Below, piece after piece: positions 42,790-51,237 of a stretch of DNA of 64,000 nt (position 1 is the stretch's first letter; each line of letters opens with the position of its first letter). The position numbers were made by a program, and so were the translations under genes. The notes beneath the pieces were generated by a model. That model saw only the letters and a list, made by a program, of their open reading frames with translations. It was not told where the DNA came from and ran no database searches. The stretch covers positions 4,216,001 to 4,280,000 of the forward strand of contig NZ_CP107834.1 of assembly GCF_036346595.1 (NCBI RefSeq). The letters are read 5' to 3'. This DNA comes from Streptomyces sp. NBC_00525 (lineage in GTDB: Bacteria > Actinomycetota > Actinomycetes > Streptomycetales > Streptomycetaceae).

Positions 42790-43848
42790 GTGAACCTCGC
42801 CTTCGTCGAGAGCCCGGTCCAGCTCCTGAACGTCCTGGAGTGGGCCGTCACCGAGGGAGGCGGCGGGCGCGTCCTCACGGACGTCACCGTCGTCGTCCTC
42901 CCCCCGGTCGACCCGATGTCGCGCGGTCAGCTGCGCCGGATGGCGGAGCTGGCCCGCGACGAGGGCATGACCGTGCGCTGGCAGGAGGCGCGCGGCGACT
43001 CGGGCACCCCCGTCAAGTCGCTGCGCGCCCTCACCCGGCTCATCCGCACCGCCGACCACATCGTCATCGGAGACCCGTTCTCGCGGTACGTACAGCTGCT
43101 GCTCTCGTTCGTACGGCCCCGCCGGCTCACCGTGGTGGACGACGGCACCGCCACCATGGAGTTCGTCGCCCAGCTCACCCGCGGCGAGCGGCTGGTCCGC
43201 TGGCACCGGTGCGGCGGGCGCGGCCCCCGCGACCTGGCGCTGGCCCCGGTGGCGGCCACCGCCCGGCGCCGGTTCACGCCGTCGCCGGCGCGCGAGGTCG
43301 AGCTGTTCACCGCCATGCCGGTGATCCCGCCGCCGGGCGTCGTCCTCATCCCGAACACCTTCGCCTGGATCCGGTCCCGCTTCGGCCCCCCGGCGCTGAC
43401 CAAGGGCGCGGACCTGGTCGGCACCTCGCTGGTCGAGACGGGCGTGGTGGACCGGGCCCGCTATCTGGAGGCGGTCGGCGCCCTCGCCCGTACGCACGGC
43501 GCCACCCGCTACTTCGCCCACCGCCGCGAGTCCACCGAGAAGCTGCACGCCCTGGAGGCGGCCACCGGCCTGGAGATCGTCCGGCCCGACCTCCCGCTGG
43601 AACTCATCGCCCGCCGGGGCCCCATCGGCCGCACGGTCCTGAGCTTCCCGTCGACGGTCGTCCACACCCTGCCCCTCGCGCTGACCGGCACCGAGGTGAA
43701 GGTCGCGGTGTGCGACATCGCCCCGGAGTGGCTGCGCGAAACCGCCTCCCCGCGCGCCCAGGGCTTCCTGGCCGGCGTCACCGAGACGGCCCGCGACGCA
43801 CAGCGGCTGGCCCCCTGGCGGGTCACCGCCGTGACGGGGGAGGCGTAG
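42790..43848 (+). CDS. Second polysialyltransferase-like glycosyltransferase
   Basis: 352 residues from GTG 42790, 11 bp after the synthase stop; no ATG is available. The N-terminus NLAFVESPVQLLNVLEWA fits enzymes of the sialyltransferase/polysialyltransferase group. The acidic motif is in RLTVVDDGTATMEF and a Ser/Thr-His motif in LSFPSTVVHTLPLAL. Probably cytosolic and peripheral. It may add the first or bridging nonulosonate while the paralogue at 36646-38043 extends the chain; roles could be reversed. It is last in the plus-strand operon. Confidence 0.72.
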   Translation: MNLAFVESPVQLLNVLEWAVTEGGGGRVLTDVTVVVLPPVDPMSRGQLRRMAELARDEGMTVRWQEARGDSGTPVKSLRALTRLIRTADHIVIGDPFSRYVQLLLSFVRPRRLTVVDDGTATMEFVAQLTRGERLVRWHRCGGRGPRDLALAPVAATARRRFTPSPAREVELFTAMPVIPPPGVVLIPNTFAWIRSRFGPPALTKGADLVGTSLVETGVVDRARYLEAVGALARTHGATRYFAHRRESTEKLHALEAATGLEIVRPDLPLELIARRGPIGRTVLSFPSTVVHTLPLALTGTEVKVAVCDIAPEWLRETASPRAQGFLAGVTETARDAQRLAPWRVTAVTGEA

Positions 43849-44029
43849 GGAGGAGCCGCGACGCGCGGGGGCGTCCGGTCGAGCACGGCGCCGGCGCGAC
43901 GCGAGCGCGGCAGTCTACCCATCGTGGCCGCGCCCCACACGCCGGGACGCGGCCAAAGAATCCCCTATGTGGCTGAAGATTTCTTGTTTCATGGTCAGTT
44001 GAGGAGGGAAGAGGCATACCCTTCAACAG

Positions 44030-45268
44030 GTGAGCCAGTTGATCTGCCCCGAGTCCGCCGCCGGCCCCTCCCAGGACGGAACCCTGCCCGGTGCACTGCC
44101 CGACGCCCTGCGCGCCGAGTTGATCGCCTTCCGCAGGGACCTGCACATGCACCCCGAACTGGGCAACCAGGAGTTCCGCACCACCGCGGCCCTCAAGGCC
44201 CGGCTGGAGCAGGCCGGGCTCGCCCCGAAGGTGCTCGCCTCCGGGACCGGGCTCATGTGTGACGTCGGCACCCCCGGGGAAGACACCCGGCCCATGCTCG
44301 CGCTGCGCGCCGACATCGACGCGCTCCCCATCCCGGACAGCAAGACCGGGGTGCCCTACCGCTCCACCGTGCCCGACCGGGCCCACGCCTGCGGGCACGA
44401 CATCCACACCACCGCCGTCCTCGGCGCCGGGATCGTCCTCGCCGAGCTGGACCGGCAGGGGCTGCTGCCCAACCCGGTGCGGCTGATCTTCCAGCCGGCC
44501 GAGGAGGTGCTGCCCGGCGGCGCGCCCGACGCCATCGCGTCCGGGGTCCTGGAGGGCGTCGGCCGCATCATCGGCGTCCACTGCGACCCCAAGGTGGACG
44601 TCGGCCGGATCGGGCTGCGGGTCGGCGCGATCACCTCCGCCTGCGACCGCCTCGAACTCGCCCTGGACGGGCCCGGCGGCCACACCGCCCGCCCGCACCT
44701 GACCACGGACCTGGTCACCGCCGCCGCCAAGATCGTCACCGAGGTGCCCGCCCTGCTGGCCCGGCGCGTCGACGCCCGCTCCGGCCTCGCGGTCACCTGG
44801 GGGCGCCTGGAGGCCGGCCACGCCTGCAACGTCATCCCGCAGCACGCCGAGCTGTCCGGAACCGTGCGCTGCCTCGACCTCGCCGCGTGGCGCGAGGCGC
44901 CCGACCTGGTGCACGCCGCGATCGACGAGATCGCCGGCCTGCACCGCGCCAAGACGGTGATCAACTACGTCCGCGGCGTGCCGCCCGTCGTCAACGACGC
45001 CGCGTCCATCGACCTCCTGGCCGGTGCGATGACCGCCCGCCGGGGCGCGTACGCCATCGAGGACACCGAGCAGAGCCTGGGCGGCGAGGACTTCTCCTGG
45101 TACCTGGAGCACGTCTCGGGCGCCATGGCGCGGCTCGGGGTCCGTACCCCCGGTGACACCCGCGGACTCGACCTGCACCGCGGCAACTTCGACGCGGACG
45201 AGGAGGCGATCACGGTGGCGGCCGAGCTGTTCACCGCCTCCGCGTTGCTGTACGTCAACCAGCCGTAA
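44030..45268 (+). CDS. M20 family amidohydrolase
   Basis: 412 residues from GTG 44030. TACCCT 8 bases upstream and the lack of a placed ribosome binding site hint at a very short leader. Metal-site motifs of the HipO/AmhX group are present: RRDLHMHPELGNQEF, RADIDALP, HACGHDIHTT, FQPAEEVLPGG and GGEDFSWYLE. It hydrolyses N-acyl or amide bonds of an amino-acid-like compound; the substrate is unknown. It stands between the glycopolymer locus and the nucleoside uptake genes and is not obviously part of either. Confidence 0.88.
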   Translation: MSQLICPESAAGPSQDGTLPGALPDALRAELIAFRRDLHMHPELGNQEFRTTAALKARLEQAGLAPKVLASGTGLMCDVGTPGEDTRPMLALRADIDALPIPDSKTGVPYRSTVPDRAHACGHDIHTTAVLGAGIVLAELDRQGLLPNPVRLIFQPAEEVLPGGAPDAIASGVLEGVGRIIGVHCDPKVDVGRIGLRVGAITSACDRLELALDGPGGHTARPHLTTDLVTAAAKIVTEVPALLARRVDARSGLAVTWGRLEAGHACNVIPQHAELSGTVRCLDLAAWREAPDLVHAAIDEIAGLHRAKTVINYVRGVPPVVNDAASIDLLAGAMTARRGAYAIEDTEQSLGGEDFSWYLEHVSGAMARLGVRTPGDTRGLDLHRGNFDADEEAITVAAELFTASALLYVNQP

Positions 45269-45346
45269 CCGGACAGGTCGCCCAGGGGATGCCCTGCGTT
45301 CGCGACGATCCGATAACGGCTTCCGTACAGGGCTTTATCTGACATC

Positions 45347-45361
45347 TACGCGCGTTACGAT
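45347..45361. promoter_or_regulatory. Operator/-10 site upstream of the BMP lipoprotein gene
   Basis: TACGCGCGTTACGAT holds the ACGCGCGT core (45348-45355) directly joined to a TACGAT -10 box (45356-45361). It shares the core with sites at 46573, 51175 and 59692. It is the least symmetrical of the four. Confidence 0.65.
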
Positions 45362-45417
45362 CGCCGCGAAACCAGCGCCGGAAGAGGCGCTTCGGTCAGG
45401 TTTGAAGGAGCCTTCCC

Positions 45418-46458
45418 TTGCGCCGGGTATCCAAGATCAGCGCCGCGATCGCCGTCACCGCGGCCCTCGCGCTCACCGCCACCGCGTGTGGCGAGTCGTC
45501 CGACGAGAGTTCCGGCTCGGACGACGGCAAGATGAAGATCGGCATGGCCTACGACGTCGGCGGCCGTGGCGACAACTCGTTCAACGACTCCGCCGCGCGC
45601 GGCCTGGACAAGGCCAAGGCCGAGTTCGGCGCCGAGACCAAGGAGCTGACCGCCAAGACCGGCGAGAGCTCCGCCGACCGCGACCAGCGCCTCCAGTCGC
45701 TCGCCGAGGGCGGCTACAACCCGGTCATCGCCATCGGCTTCGCGTACAAGGAGGCGATCGACAAGATCGCGCCCAAGTACCCGAAGATCTCCTTCGGCCT
45801 GGTCGACTCCGTCTCCGACGTCAAGAACGTCGACAACATCGTCTTCACCGAGGAGCAGGGCTCCTACCTCGCCGGTGTCGCGGCGGCGCTGAAGTCGAAG
45901 GACGACAAGGTCGGCTTCATCGGCGGTGTGGACCTCCCGCTGATCAAGAAGTTCGCCGCCGGCTTCCGCCAGGGCGTCCTGGACACCAAGCCCAAGGCCA
46001 CGGTGCAGATCCAGTACCTGTCCACCGGCTCGGACCTCTCCGGCTTCGGCAGCCCCGACAAGGGCAAGGCCGCCGCCAAGGGCATGCTCGACAAGGGCAT
46101 CGACGTCATCTTCGCCGCCGCGGGCGGCTCCGGCGCCGGCTCGATCGAGGCCGTCGCGGGCAAGAAGGGCGCCTGGTCCATCGGCGTCGACTCCGACCAG
46201 GCCCTGGACCCGGCCCTGGCGAAGTACAAGGACACGATCCTGACCTCGGTCGTCAAGAACGTCGACTCCGGCGTCTACGACCTGGTCAAGTCGGTCAAGG
46301 ACGGCAAGCCGATCACCGGCACCCAGACGTACTCGCTGGCCAAGGGCGGCGTCAGCCTGACCCCCACGGGTGACCACCTCAAGGACATCCAGGCCCAGCT
46401 CGACGAGGCGAAGAAGAAGATCGTCGACGGCACCATCAAGGTCAAGACCACGACCTGA
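45418..46458 (+). CDS. BMP family nucleoside-binding lipoprotein
   Basis: 346 residues from TTG 45418, with GAAGGAG 7 bases upstream. The signal peptide ends at a lipobox Cys (LTATACGESS). The mature protein is of the Med/PnrA (BMP) family: IGMAYDVGGRGDNSFNDSAA, SLAEGGYNPVIAIGFAYKEA, FTEEQGSYLAGVAAAL, FAAAGGSGAGSIEAV and GVDSDQALDPAL. Such lipoproteins bind purine and pyrimidine nucleosides for the ABC system encoded next. A terminator between it and the ATPase gene, plus its own operator/promoter, should let it be made in excess. Confidence 0.93.
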   Translation: MRRVSKISAAIAVTAALALTATACGESSDESSGSDDGKMKIGMAYDVGGRGDNSFNDSAARGLDKAKAEFGAETKELTAKTGESSADRDQRLQSLAEGGYNPVIAIGFAYKEAIDKIAPKYPKISFGLVDSVSDVKNVDNIVFTEEQGSYLAGVAAALKSKDDKVGFIGGVDLPLIKKFAAGFRQGVLDTKPKATVQIQYLSTGSDLSGFGSPDKGKAAAKGMLDKGIDVIFAAAGGSGAGSIEAVAGKKGAWSIGVDSDQALDPALAKYKDTILTSVVKNVDSGVYDLVKSVKDGKPITGTQTYSLAKGGVSLTPTGDHLKDIQAQLDEAKKKIVDGTIKVKTTT

Positions 46459-46471
46459 TCCCCACGTCGAG

Positions 46472-46517
46472 ATCGGGGCCCGGCGAGCGGCTTCGGCCGC
46501 CCGTTCCGGGCCCCGAT
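46472..46517. terminator. Terminator/attenuator after the BMP gene
   Basis: Outer stem ATCGGGGCCCGG (46472-46483) with 46506-46517, and inner GCGGC-TTCG-GCCGC (46487-46500). Confidence 0.85.
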
Positions 46518-46572
46518 TCACGTACCCCCGGCGGGGCGAGGGCCACCTGTGATCAGGTGGCCAACGATTCGG

Positions 46573-46594
46573 CGACGCTACGCGCGTAGCGTCG
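46573..46594. promoter_or_regulatory. Perfect 22-bp palindromic operator of the nucleoside ABC operon
   Basis: Arms CGACGCTACGC (46573-46583) and GCGTAGCGTCG (46584-46594) are exact complements. The right arm contains a TAGCGT -10 box (46587-46592). This is the best copy of the TACGCGCGTA site. Confidence 0.8.
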
Positions 46595-46650
46595 GGACTG
46601 GAACCGGCCGGGCGCGATACGTTTTCCACCCCCCGCCTCCCCGTCCCCAC

Positions 46651-46699
46651 CGCCCCCGCCCTCCGCTCCTGCCCTTCGCCCCCGCCCTCCGCTCCTGCC
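46651..46699. repeat. Exact 23-bp direct repeat in the ABC operon leader
   Basis: Pyrimidine-rich copies beginning CGCCCCCGCCCTCCGC at 46651-46673 and 46677-46699 (period 26 bp), immediately before the ribosome binding site. Confidence 0.8.
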
Positions 46700-46713
46700 A
46701 AGGAGAGTGCGCC

Positions 46714-48324
46714 ATCAACGCGTCCAGCAGTTCCAACGCCGTGGAGCTCCGCGGTATCACCAAGCGATTCCCCGGAGTCGTGGCCAACCACGACATCGAC
46801 ATCACCGTGCGCCGCGGCACCGTCCACGCCCTCGTCGGCGAGAACGGCGCCGGCAAGTCCACTCTGATGAAGATCCTGTACGGCATGCAGAAGCCGGACG
46901 AGGGCACCATCGCGGTGGACGGCGAACAGGCCGTGTTCTCCAACCCGGGCGACGCCATCGCCCGCGGCATCGGCATGGTGCACCAGCACTTCATGCTCGC
47001 CGACTACCTCACCGTCCTGGAGAACGTCGTACTCGGCTCCGAGAAGCTGTACGGCATCGGGGACCGGGCCCGCGCCAGGATCAAGGAGATCTCCGACGCG
47101 TACGGCCTCGGCGTCCGCCCGGACGCCATGGTCGAGGACCTCGGCGTCGCCGACCGCCAGCGCGTGGAGATCCTCAAGGTCCTCTACCGGGGCGCCCGCA
47201 CCCTGATCCTCGACGAGCCCACCGCCGTCCTCGTGCCCCAGGAGGTCGACGCACTCTTCGACAACCTGCGCGAGCTCAAGGCCGAGGGCCTGACCGTCAT
47301 CTTCATCTCGCACAAGCTGGGCGAGGTCCTGTCGGTCGCCGACGAGATCACCGTCATCCGGCGCGGCACCACCGTCGGCACCGCCGACCCCCGCAACACC
47401 ACGACCAAGCAGCTCGCCGAGCTGATGGTCGGCAGCGAACTGCCGTCCCCCGAGACCCGCGAGTCGACGGTCACCGACGTCCCCATGCTCACCGTCGACG
47501 GCCTGCGGCTCACCGCGACCGACCCGGACGGCGCCGTGCGCGCCGTCCTCGATGGCATCACCTTCACCATCCACAAGGGCGAGGTCCTGGGCATCGCCGG
47601 TGTCGAGGGCAACGGCCAGTCCGAACTGGTCGACGCCATCATGGGCATGCGCTCCCCGGACGAGGGCACCCTCACCCTGGACGGCACGGACATCTCCCGC
47701 ACCCCGACGCGCAAGCGCCGCGAGGGCGGCATGGCCGTCATCCCCGAGGACCGCCACCGGCACGGGCTCCTCCTGGAGGCCCCCCTCTGGGAGAACCGCA
47801 TCCTCGGCCACGTCACGGAACGCCCCAACAGCAGGGGCGCCTTCCTCGACATCAAGGCCGCCCGCACCGACACCGAGCGGATCGTGCGCGACTACGACGT
47901 ACGCACCCCCGGCATCGACGTCACCGCGGCCTCCCTCTCCGGCGGCAACCAGCAGAAGCTGATCGTCGGCCGCGAGATGAGCCACGCGCCCAAGCTCCTG
48001 ATCGCCGCGCACCCCACCCGAGGCGTGGACGTCGGCGCGCAGGCGCAGATCTGGGACCAGATCCGCGAGGCGCGCGTCGAGGGCCTCGCGGTGCTGCTTA
48101 TCTCCGCCGACCTGGACGAGCTGATCGGGCTCTCCGACACCCTGCGCGTCATGTACCGCGGCCGCCTGGTCGCGGACGCCGACCCGGCGACCATCACCCC
48201 CGAGGAGCTGGGCTCGGCGATGACGGGCGCGGCCAGCGGCCACCTCGAAACGCCGGAGGAGGGCGGGACCGCCGCCGCCACGGACGACGACACCGACCCC
48301 CGCGAAGGGGGAGAGGACCGATGA
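46714..48324 (+). CDS. Nucleoside ABC transporter ATPase (two ABC domains)
   Basis: 536 residues if translation starts at ATC 46714-46716. This rare codon is 6 bases after AAGGAGAG and gives the family N-terminus (NASSSSNAVELRGITKRFPG). The in-frame GTG at 46741 would cut into the first strand, and GTG 46549 lies upstream of the promoter. Domain 1: Walker A GENGAGKST at 42-50, degenerate signature VADRQRVEI, Walker B TLILDEPTAVL. Domain 2: LSGGNQQKLIVGREM with a degenerate Walker B KLLIAAHPTRG, as in RbsA/YufO. It powers nucleoside import with the two permeases that follow. Confidence 0.9.
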   Translation: MNASSSSNAVELRGITKRFPGVVANHDIDITVRRGTVHALVGENGAGKSTLMKILYGMQKPDEGTIAVDGEQAVFSNPGDAIARGIGMVHQHFMLADYLTVLENVVLGSEKLYGIGDRARARIKEISDAYGLGVRPDAMVEDLGVADRQRVEILKVLYRGARTLILDEPTAVLVPQEVDALFDNLRELKAEGLTVIFISHKLGEVLSVADEITVIRRGTTVGTADPRNTTTKQLAELMVGSELPSPETRESTVTDVPMLTVDGLRLTATDPDGAVRAVLDGITFTIHKGEVLGIAGVEGNGQSELVDAIMGMRSPDEGTLTLDGTDISRTPTRKRREGGMAVIPEDRHRHGLLLEAPLWENRILGHVTERPNSRGAFLDIKAARTDTERIVRDYDVRTPGIDVTAASLSGGNQQKLIVGREMSHAPKLLIAAHPTRGVDVGAQAQIWDQIREARVEGLAVLLISADLDELIGLSDTLRVMYRGRLVADADPATITPEELGSAMTGAASGHLETPEEGGTAAATDDDTDPREGGEDR

Positions 48325-49436
48325 AGAAGATCGACAAGGAGCGGCTGCTCCTGGGGATCGCGGCCCCCGTACTCGCGATCGTGGTCGCCTTCCTGGTGAC
48401 GGCACTCGTGCTCGCCGCCACCGGCAAGGAGCCGTTCAACGCCTTCGGCATCATGTTCGACTACGGGCTGAAGTCGGACAGCCAGGTCTACATCCTGAAC
48501 AAGGCGACGACGTACTACCTCGCGGGTCTCGCGGTGGCCGTCGGCTTCCGGATGAACCTCTTCAACATCGGCGTCGACGGGCAGTACCGCCTCGCCGCCT
48601 TCTTCGCCGCCGCGCTCGGCGGCGCGCTGACCCTGCCCGGCGCCCTCCAGATCCCGCTGATCATCCTCACCGCGATGATCGTCGGCGCCATGTGGGCCGG
48701 CATCGCCGGTCTGCTCAAGGTCACCCGCGGCGTCAGCGAGGTCGTCTCCACGATCATGCTGAACTCCATCGCGACCGCGGTCATCGGCTATCTGCTCCAG
48801 CAGAACCGCCTCGGCCACCTCGACGAGGCCGGCACCAAGATCTCCACCAAGCCGCTGCCCGAGTCCTCGCACTTCTTCGAGTTCCCGACGACGCCCACGC
48901 CCATCTGGGGCTTCATCGTCGTCGCCGTCGCCGCCGGCATCGCGTACTGGTTCACCCTCTCGCGCACCCGCTTCGGCTTCGACCTGCGCACGGTCGGCCA
49001 GTCCGGCTCCGCCGCCGAGGCCAGCGGCGTCAACGTCCGCCGCATGGTCATCACCTCGATGCTCATCTCCGGCGGCGTCGCCGGCCTCATCGGCATGCCG
49101 ACGCTGCTCAACGACAGCCACGAGTTCAGCGGCGACTTCCCCATCGGCATCGGCTTCACCGGCATCGCCATCGCTCTCCTGGGCCGCAACCACCCCATCG
49201 GCATCGCGCTCGGCGCGCTGCTCTGGGGCTTCCTGGAGCGCGGCACCGGAAAGCTGGAGTTCGAGGGGTACGACAAGGAGATCGTCGGCGTGATCCAGGG
49301 CGTCATCGTCCTGTGCGTCGTCATCGCCTACGAGGTCGTCCGCCGCTACGGACTCAAGCGCCAGCAGAGCAAGGTCGGCGCGGAACTCGCCGCACAGGCC
49401 GCCCGTAACTCCGACCAGCAGGAGGTGTCGGCGTGA
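48321..49436 (+). CDS. Nucleoside ABC transporter permease 1
   Basis: 371 residues; its ATG overlaps the ATPase stop (ATGA). It is a BPD_transp_2 permease with about ten helices: LGIAAPVLAIVVAFLVTALV, then VAVGFRMNLFNIGVDGQYRL (the family motif NIGVDGQ), GALTLPGALQIPLIILTAMI, GFDLRTVGQSGSAAEASGVN and IGIGFTGIAIALLGRNHPIG. It matches YufP/NupB-type subunits that form the channel with the next gene product. Confidence 0.93.
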   Translation: MKKIDKERLLLGIAAPVLAIVVAFLVTALVLAATGKEPFNAFGIMFDYGLKSDSQVYILNKATTYYLAGLAVAVGFRMNLFNIGVDGQYRLAAFFAAALGGALTLPGALQIPLIILTAMIVGAMWAGIAGLLKVTRGVSEVVSTIMLNSIATAVIGYLLQQNRLGHLDEAGTKISTKPLPESSHFFEFPTTPTPIWGFIVVAVAAGIAYWFTLSRTRFGFDLRTVGQSGSAAEASGVNVRRMVITSMLISGGVAGLIGMPTLLNDSHEFSGDFPIGIGFTGIAIALLGRNHPIGIALGALLWGFLERGTGKLEFEGYDKEIVGVIQGVIVLCVVIAYEVVRRYGLKRQQSKVGAELAAQAARNSDQQEVSA

Positions 49437-50722
49437 CCGCCACGGCGACTTCCACCCCGCCCCCGGCGGCCCCCAAGGTCTCCGGCGGCAAGAGCGGCCG
49501 TTCCCGCCTCTCCTTCCCCGTACTCCTGCTGATCATCGCGGGCGTCCTGCTCGCGCTGTCCGCCGTACGCGCCATCACCGGCGCGCAGGACGTGACGTCC
49601 GCGGGCCAGATCAGCGCCGCCCTCGCCATGGCCGTACCGATCGGCCTCGCCGGTCTCGGCGGCCTGTGGTCCGAACGCGCCGGCGTGGTCAACATCGGCC
49701 TCGAAGGCATGATGATCCTCGGCACCTTCTTCGGCGCCTGGGCCGGCTGGCAGACCAGCCCCTGGATCGGTGTGCTCGCCGGCGTCATCGGCGGCATGCT
49801 CGGCGGTCTGCTGCACGCCGTCGCCACCATCACCTTCGGCGTCGACCACATCATCTCCGGCATCGCGATCAACATCCTGGCCCTCGGCTTCACCACCTAC
49901 TTCGCCAAGCTCTGGTTCAACAGCGGCGAGGCGGCGGCCAAGGGCGGCTCCCCGAAGCAGTCCCCGCCGGCCGACGAGATCACCTCGGTGACCATCCCCG
50001 GCCTCTCCGACGGACTGCACTCCATCGAGAAGCACCACTGGTTCTTCGTCTCCGACCTGGCGGGCATCCTCGGCGGCCTGGTCACCAACCTCTCGCTGCT
50101 GACGGTCCTGGCCGTCGTCCTGTTCGTCGCGACCTTCTTCGTCCTGTGGAAGACCGCGTTCGGCCTGCGGCTGCGCTCCTGCGGCGAGAACCCGGTCGCC
50201 GCCGAATCGCTCGGCGTCAACGTCTACCTGTACAAGTACGCCGCGGTGATCGTCTCCGGCGGCCTCGCCGGACTCGGCGGCGCCTTCCTCTCGCTGGTCA
50301 CCTCGCACATCTACAACGAGGGCCAGACCGGCGGACGCGGTTACATCGGTCTCGCCGCGATGATCTTCGGCAACTGGCGCCCCGGCGGACTCGCCATGGG
50401 CGCGGGCCTGTTCGGCTTCGCCGACGCGCTCCAGCTGCGCAACGGCGGCCAGTCCGTCCACGCGCTGCTCCTGCTGCTGTTCGTGGTCCTCGTCGGCATC
50501 GCCGGGTGGAAGCTCTACCGCAAGAGCTACACGCAGGGTGTGATCAGCGCCGTCGTCGCGGCCGTCGTCCTGGTCTGGTACCTCGGTACGGACAGCGTGC
50601 CCACCGAGTTCGTGAGCGCGACCCCGTACATCGTCACGCTGCTCGTCCTCTCCCTCTCCGCACAGCGGTTGCGGATGCCCAAGGCGGACGGCATGCGCTA
50701 CCGCAAGGGCCAGGGCAAGTGA
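49433..50722 (+). CDS. Nucleoside ABC transporter permease 2
   Basis: 429 residues from GTG 49433, overlapping the previous stop (GTGA). The second BPD_transp_2 subunit: SRLSFPVLLLIIAGVLLALS, WSERAGVVNIGLEGMMILGT (motif NIGLEG), GVDHIISGIAINILALGFTT, LRSCGENPVAAESLGVNVYL and GLAAMIFGNWRPGGLAMGAG. It is longer than its partner owing to a loop near residues 160-190 and two extra C-terminal helices. It resembles YufQ/NupC-type permeases. Confidence 0.93.
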   Translation: MTATATSTPPPAAPKVSGGKSGRSRLSFPVLLLIIAGVLLALSAVRAITGAQDVTSAGQISAALAMAVPIGLAGLGGLWSERAGVVNIGLEGMMILGTFFGAWAGWQTSPWIGVLAGVIGGMLGGLLHAVATITFGVDHIISGIAINILALGFTTYFAKLWFNSGEAAAKGGSPKQSPPADEITSVTIPGLSDGLHSIEKHHWFFVSDLAGILGGLVTNLSLLTVLAVVLFVATFFVLWKTAFGLRLRSCGENPVAAESLGVNVYLYKYAAVIVSGGLAGLGGAFLSLVTSHIYNEGQTGGRGYIGLAAMIFGNWRPGGLAMGAGLFGFADALQLRNGGQSVHALLLLLFVVLVGIAGWKLYRKSYTQGVISAVVAAVVLVWYLGTDSVPTEFVSATPYIVTLLVLSLSAQRLRMPKADGMRYRKGQGK

Positions 50723-51123
50723 CCGCCGCGGCCTTCACCGACGCCGACTGGGAGGCCCTGCGGGCCGCCGCGCGGGACGCCATGTCCCGCGCGTACGCCC
50801 CGTACTCCGGCTACCCGGTCGGCGTCGCCGCCCGCGTCGACGACGGCCGCACGATCACCGGCTGCAACGTCGAGAACGCCTCGTACGGGATCGGGCTGTG
50901 CGCCGAGTGCGGCCTGGTCTCCCAGCTGCACGCCACCGGCGGCGGCCGGCTCACCCACTTCACCTGCGTGGACGGGGCGGGCGAGATCCTGGTCCCGTGC
51001 GGCCGGTGCAGGCAGCTGCTGTACGAGTTCGGCGGCCCGGAGATGCTCCTGGAGACCCCGGACGGACTCCGCACCCTGGACGAGATGCTGCCGCAGGCCT
51101 TCGGCCCGGCCCACCTCGGCTGA
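50719..51123 (+). CDS. cdd: Cytidine deaminase
   Basis: 134 residues from GTG 50719, overlapping the permease stop (GTGA). The zinc site is Cys61-Ala-Glu63 (NVENASYGIGLCAE) with Cys94 and Cys97 (PCGRCRQ), the three-Cys pattern of the small tetrameric cytidine deaminases. It converts imported cytidine/deoxycytidine to uridine/deoxyuridine. Its place as the last gene of the ABC operon links uptake to breakdown. Confidence 0.96.
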   Translation: MTAAAFTDADWEALRAAARDAMSRAYAPYSGYPVGVAARVDDGRTITGCNVENASYGIGLCAECGLVSQLHATGGGRLTHFTCVDGAGEILVPCGRCRQLLYEFGGPEMLLETPDGLRTLDEMLPQAFGPAHLG

Positions 51124-51129
51124 ACCACC

Positions 51130-51162
51130 GCCGGGTGGACCCGCACAACGGGTCCACCCGGC
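51130..51162 (+). terminator. Terminator of the nucleoside ABC-cdd operon
   Basis: 13-bp stem GCCGGGTGGACCC (51130-51142) with 51150-51162, followed by a TCTTTCTCC tract. Confidence 0.88.
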
Positions 51163-51174
51163 AGCTCTTTCTCC

Positions 51175-51190
51175 CTCTATGCGCGTAGAG
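51175..51190. promoter_or_regulatory. Operator overlapping the deoA -10 box
   Basis: CTCTATGCGCGTAGAG, a 16-bp palindrome with one mismatched pair. TAGAGT (51186-51191) is a consensus -10 box, leaving a leader of about 40 bases. It is the same core as the sites at 45347, 46573 and 59692. Confidence 0.75.
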
Positions 51191-51237
51191 TCAGCCACTC
51201 ACGCGTTTGTACGAACCGGCCGGAAGGACGCCTCACC

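Noticed and set aside
46549..46713. GTG 46549 as the start of the ABC ATPase
   Set aside because: It would lie upstream of the -10 box and run through the palindromic operator, adding 55 unconserved Pro/Arg-rich residues.
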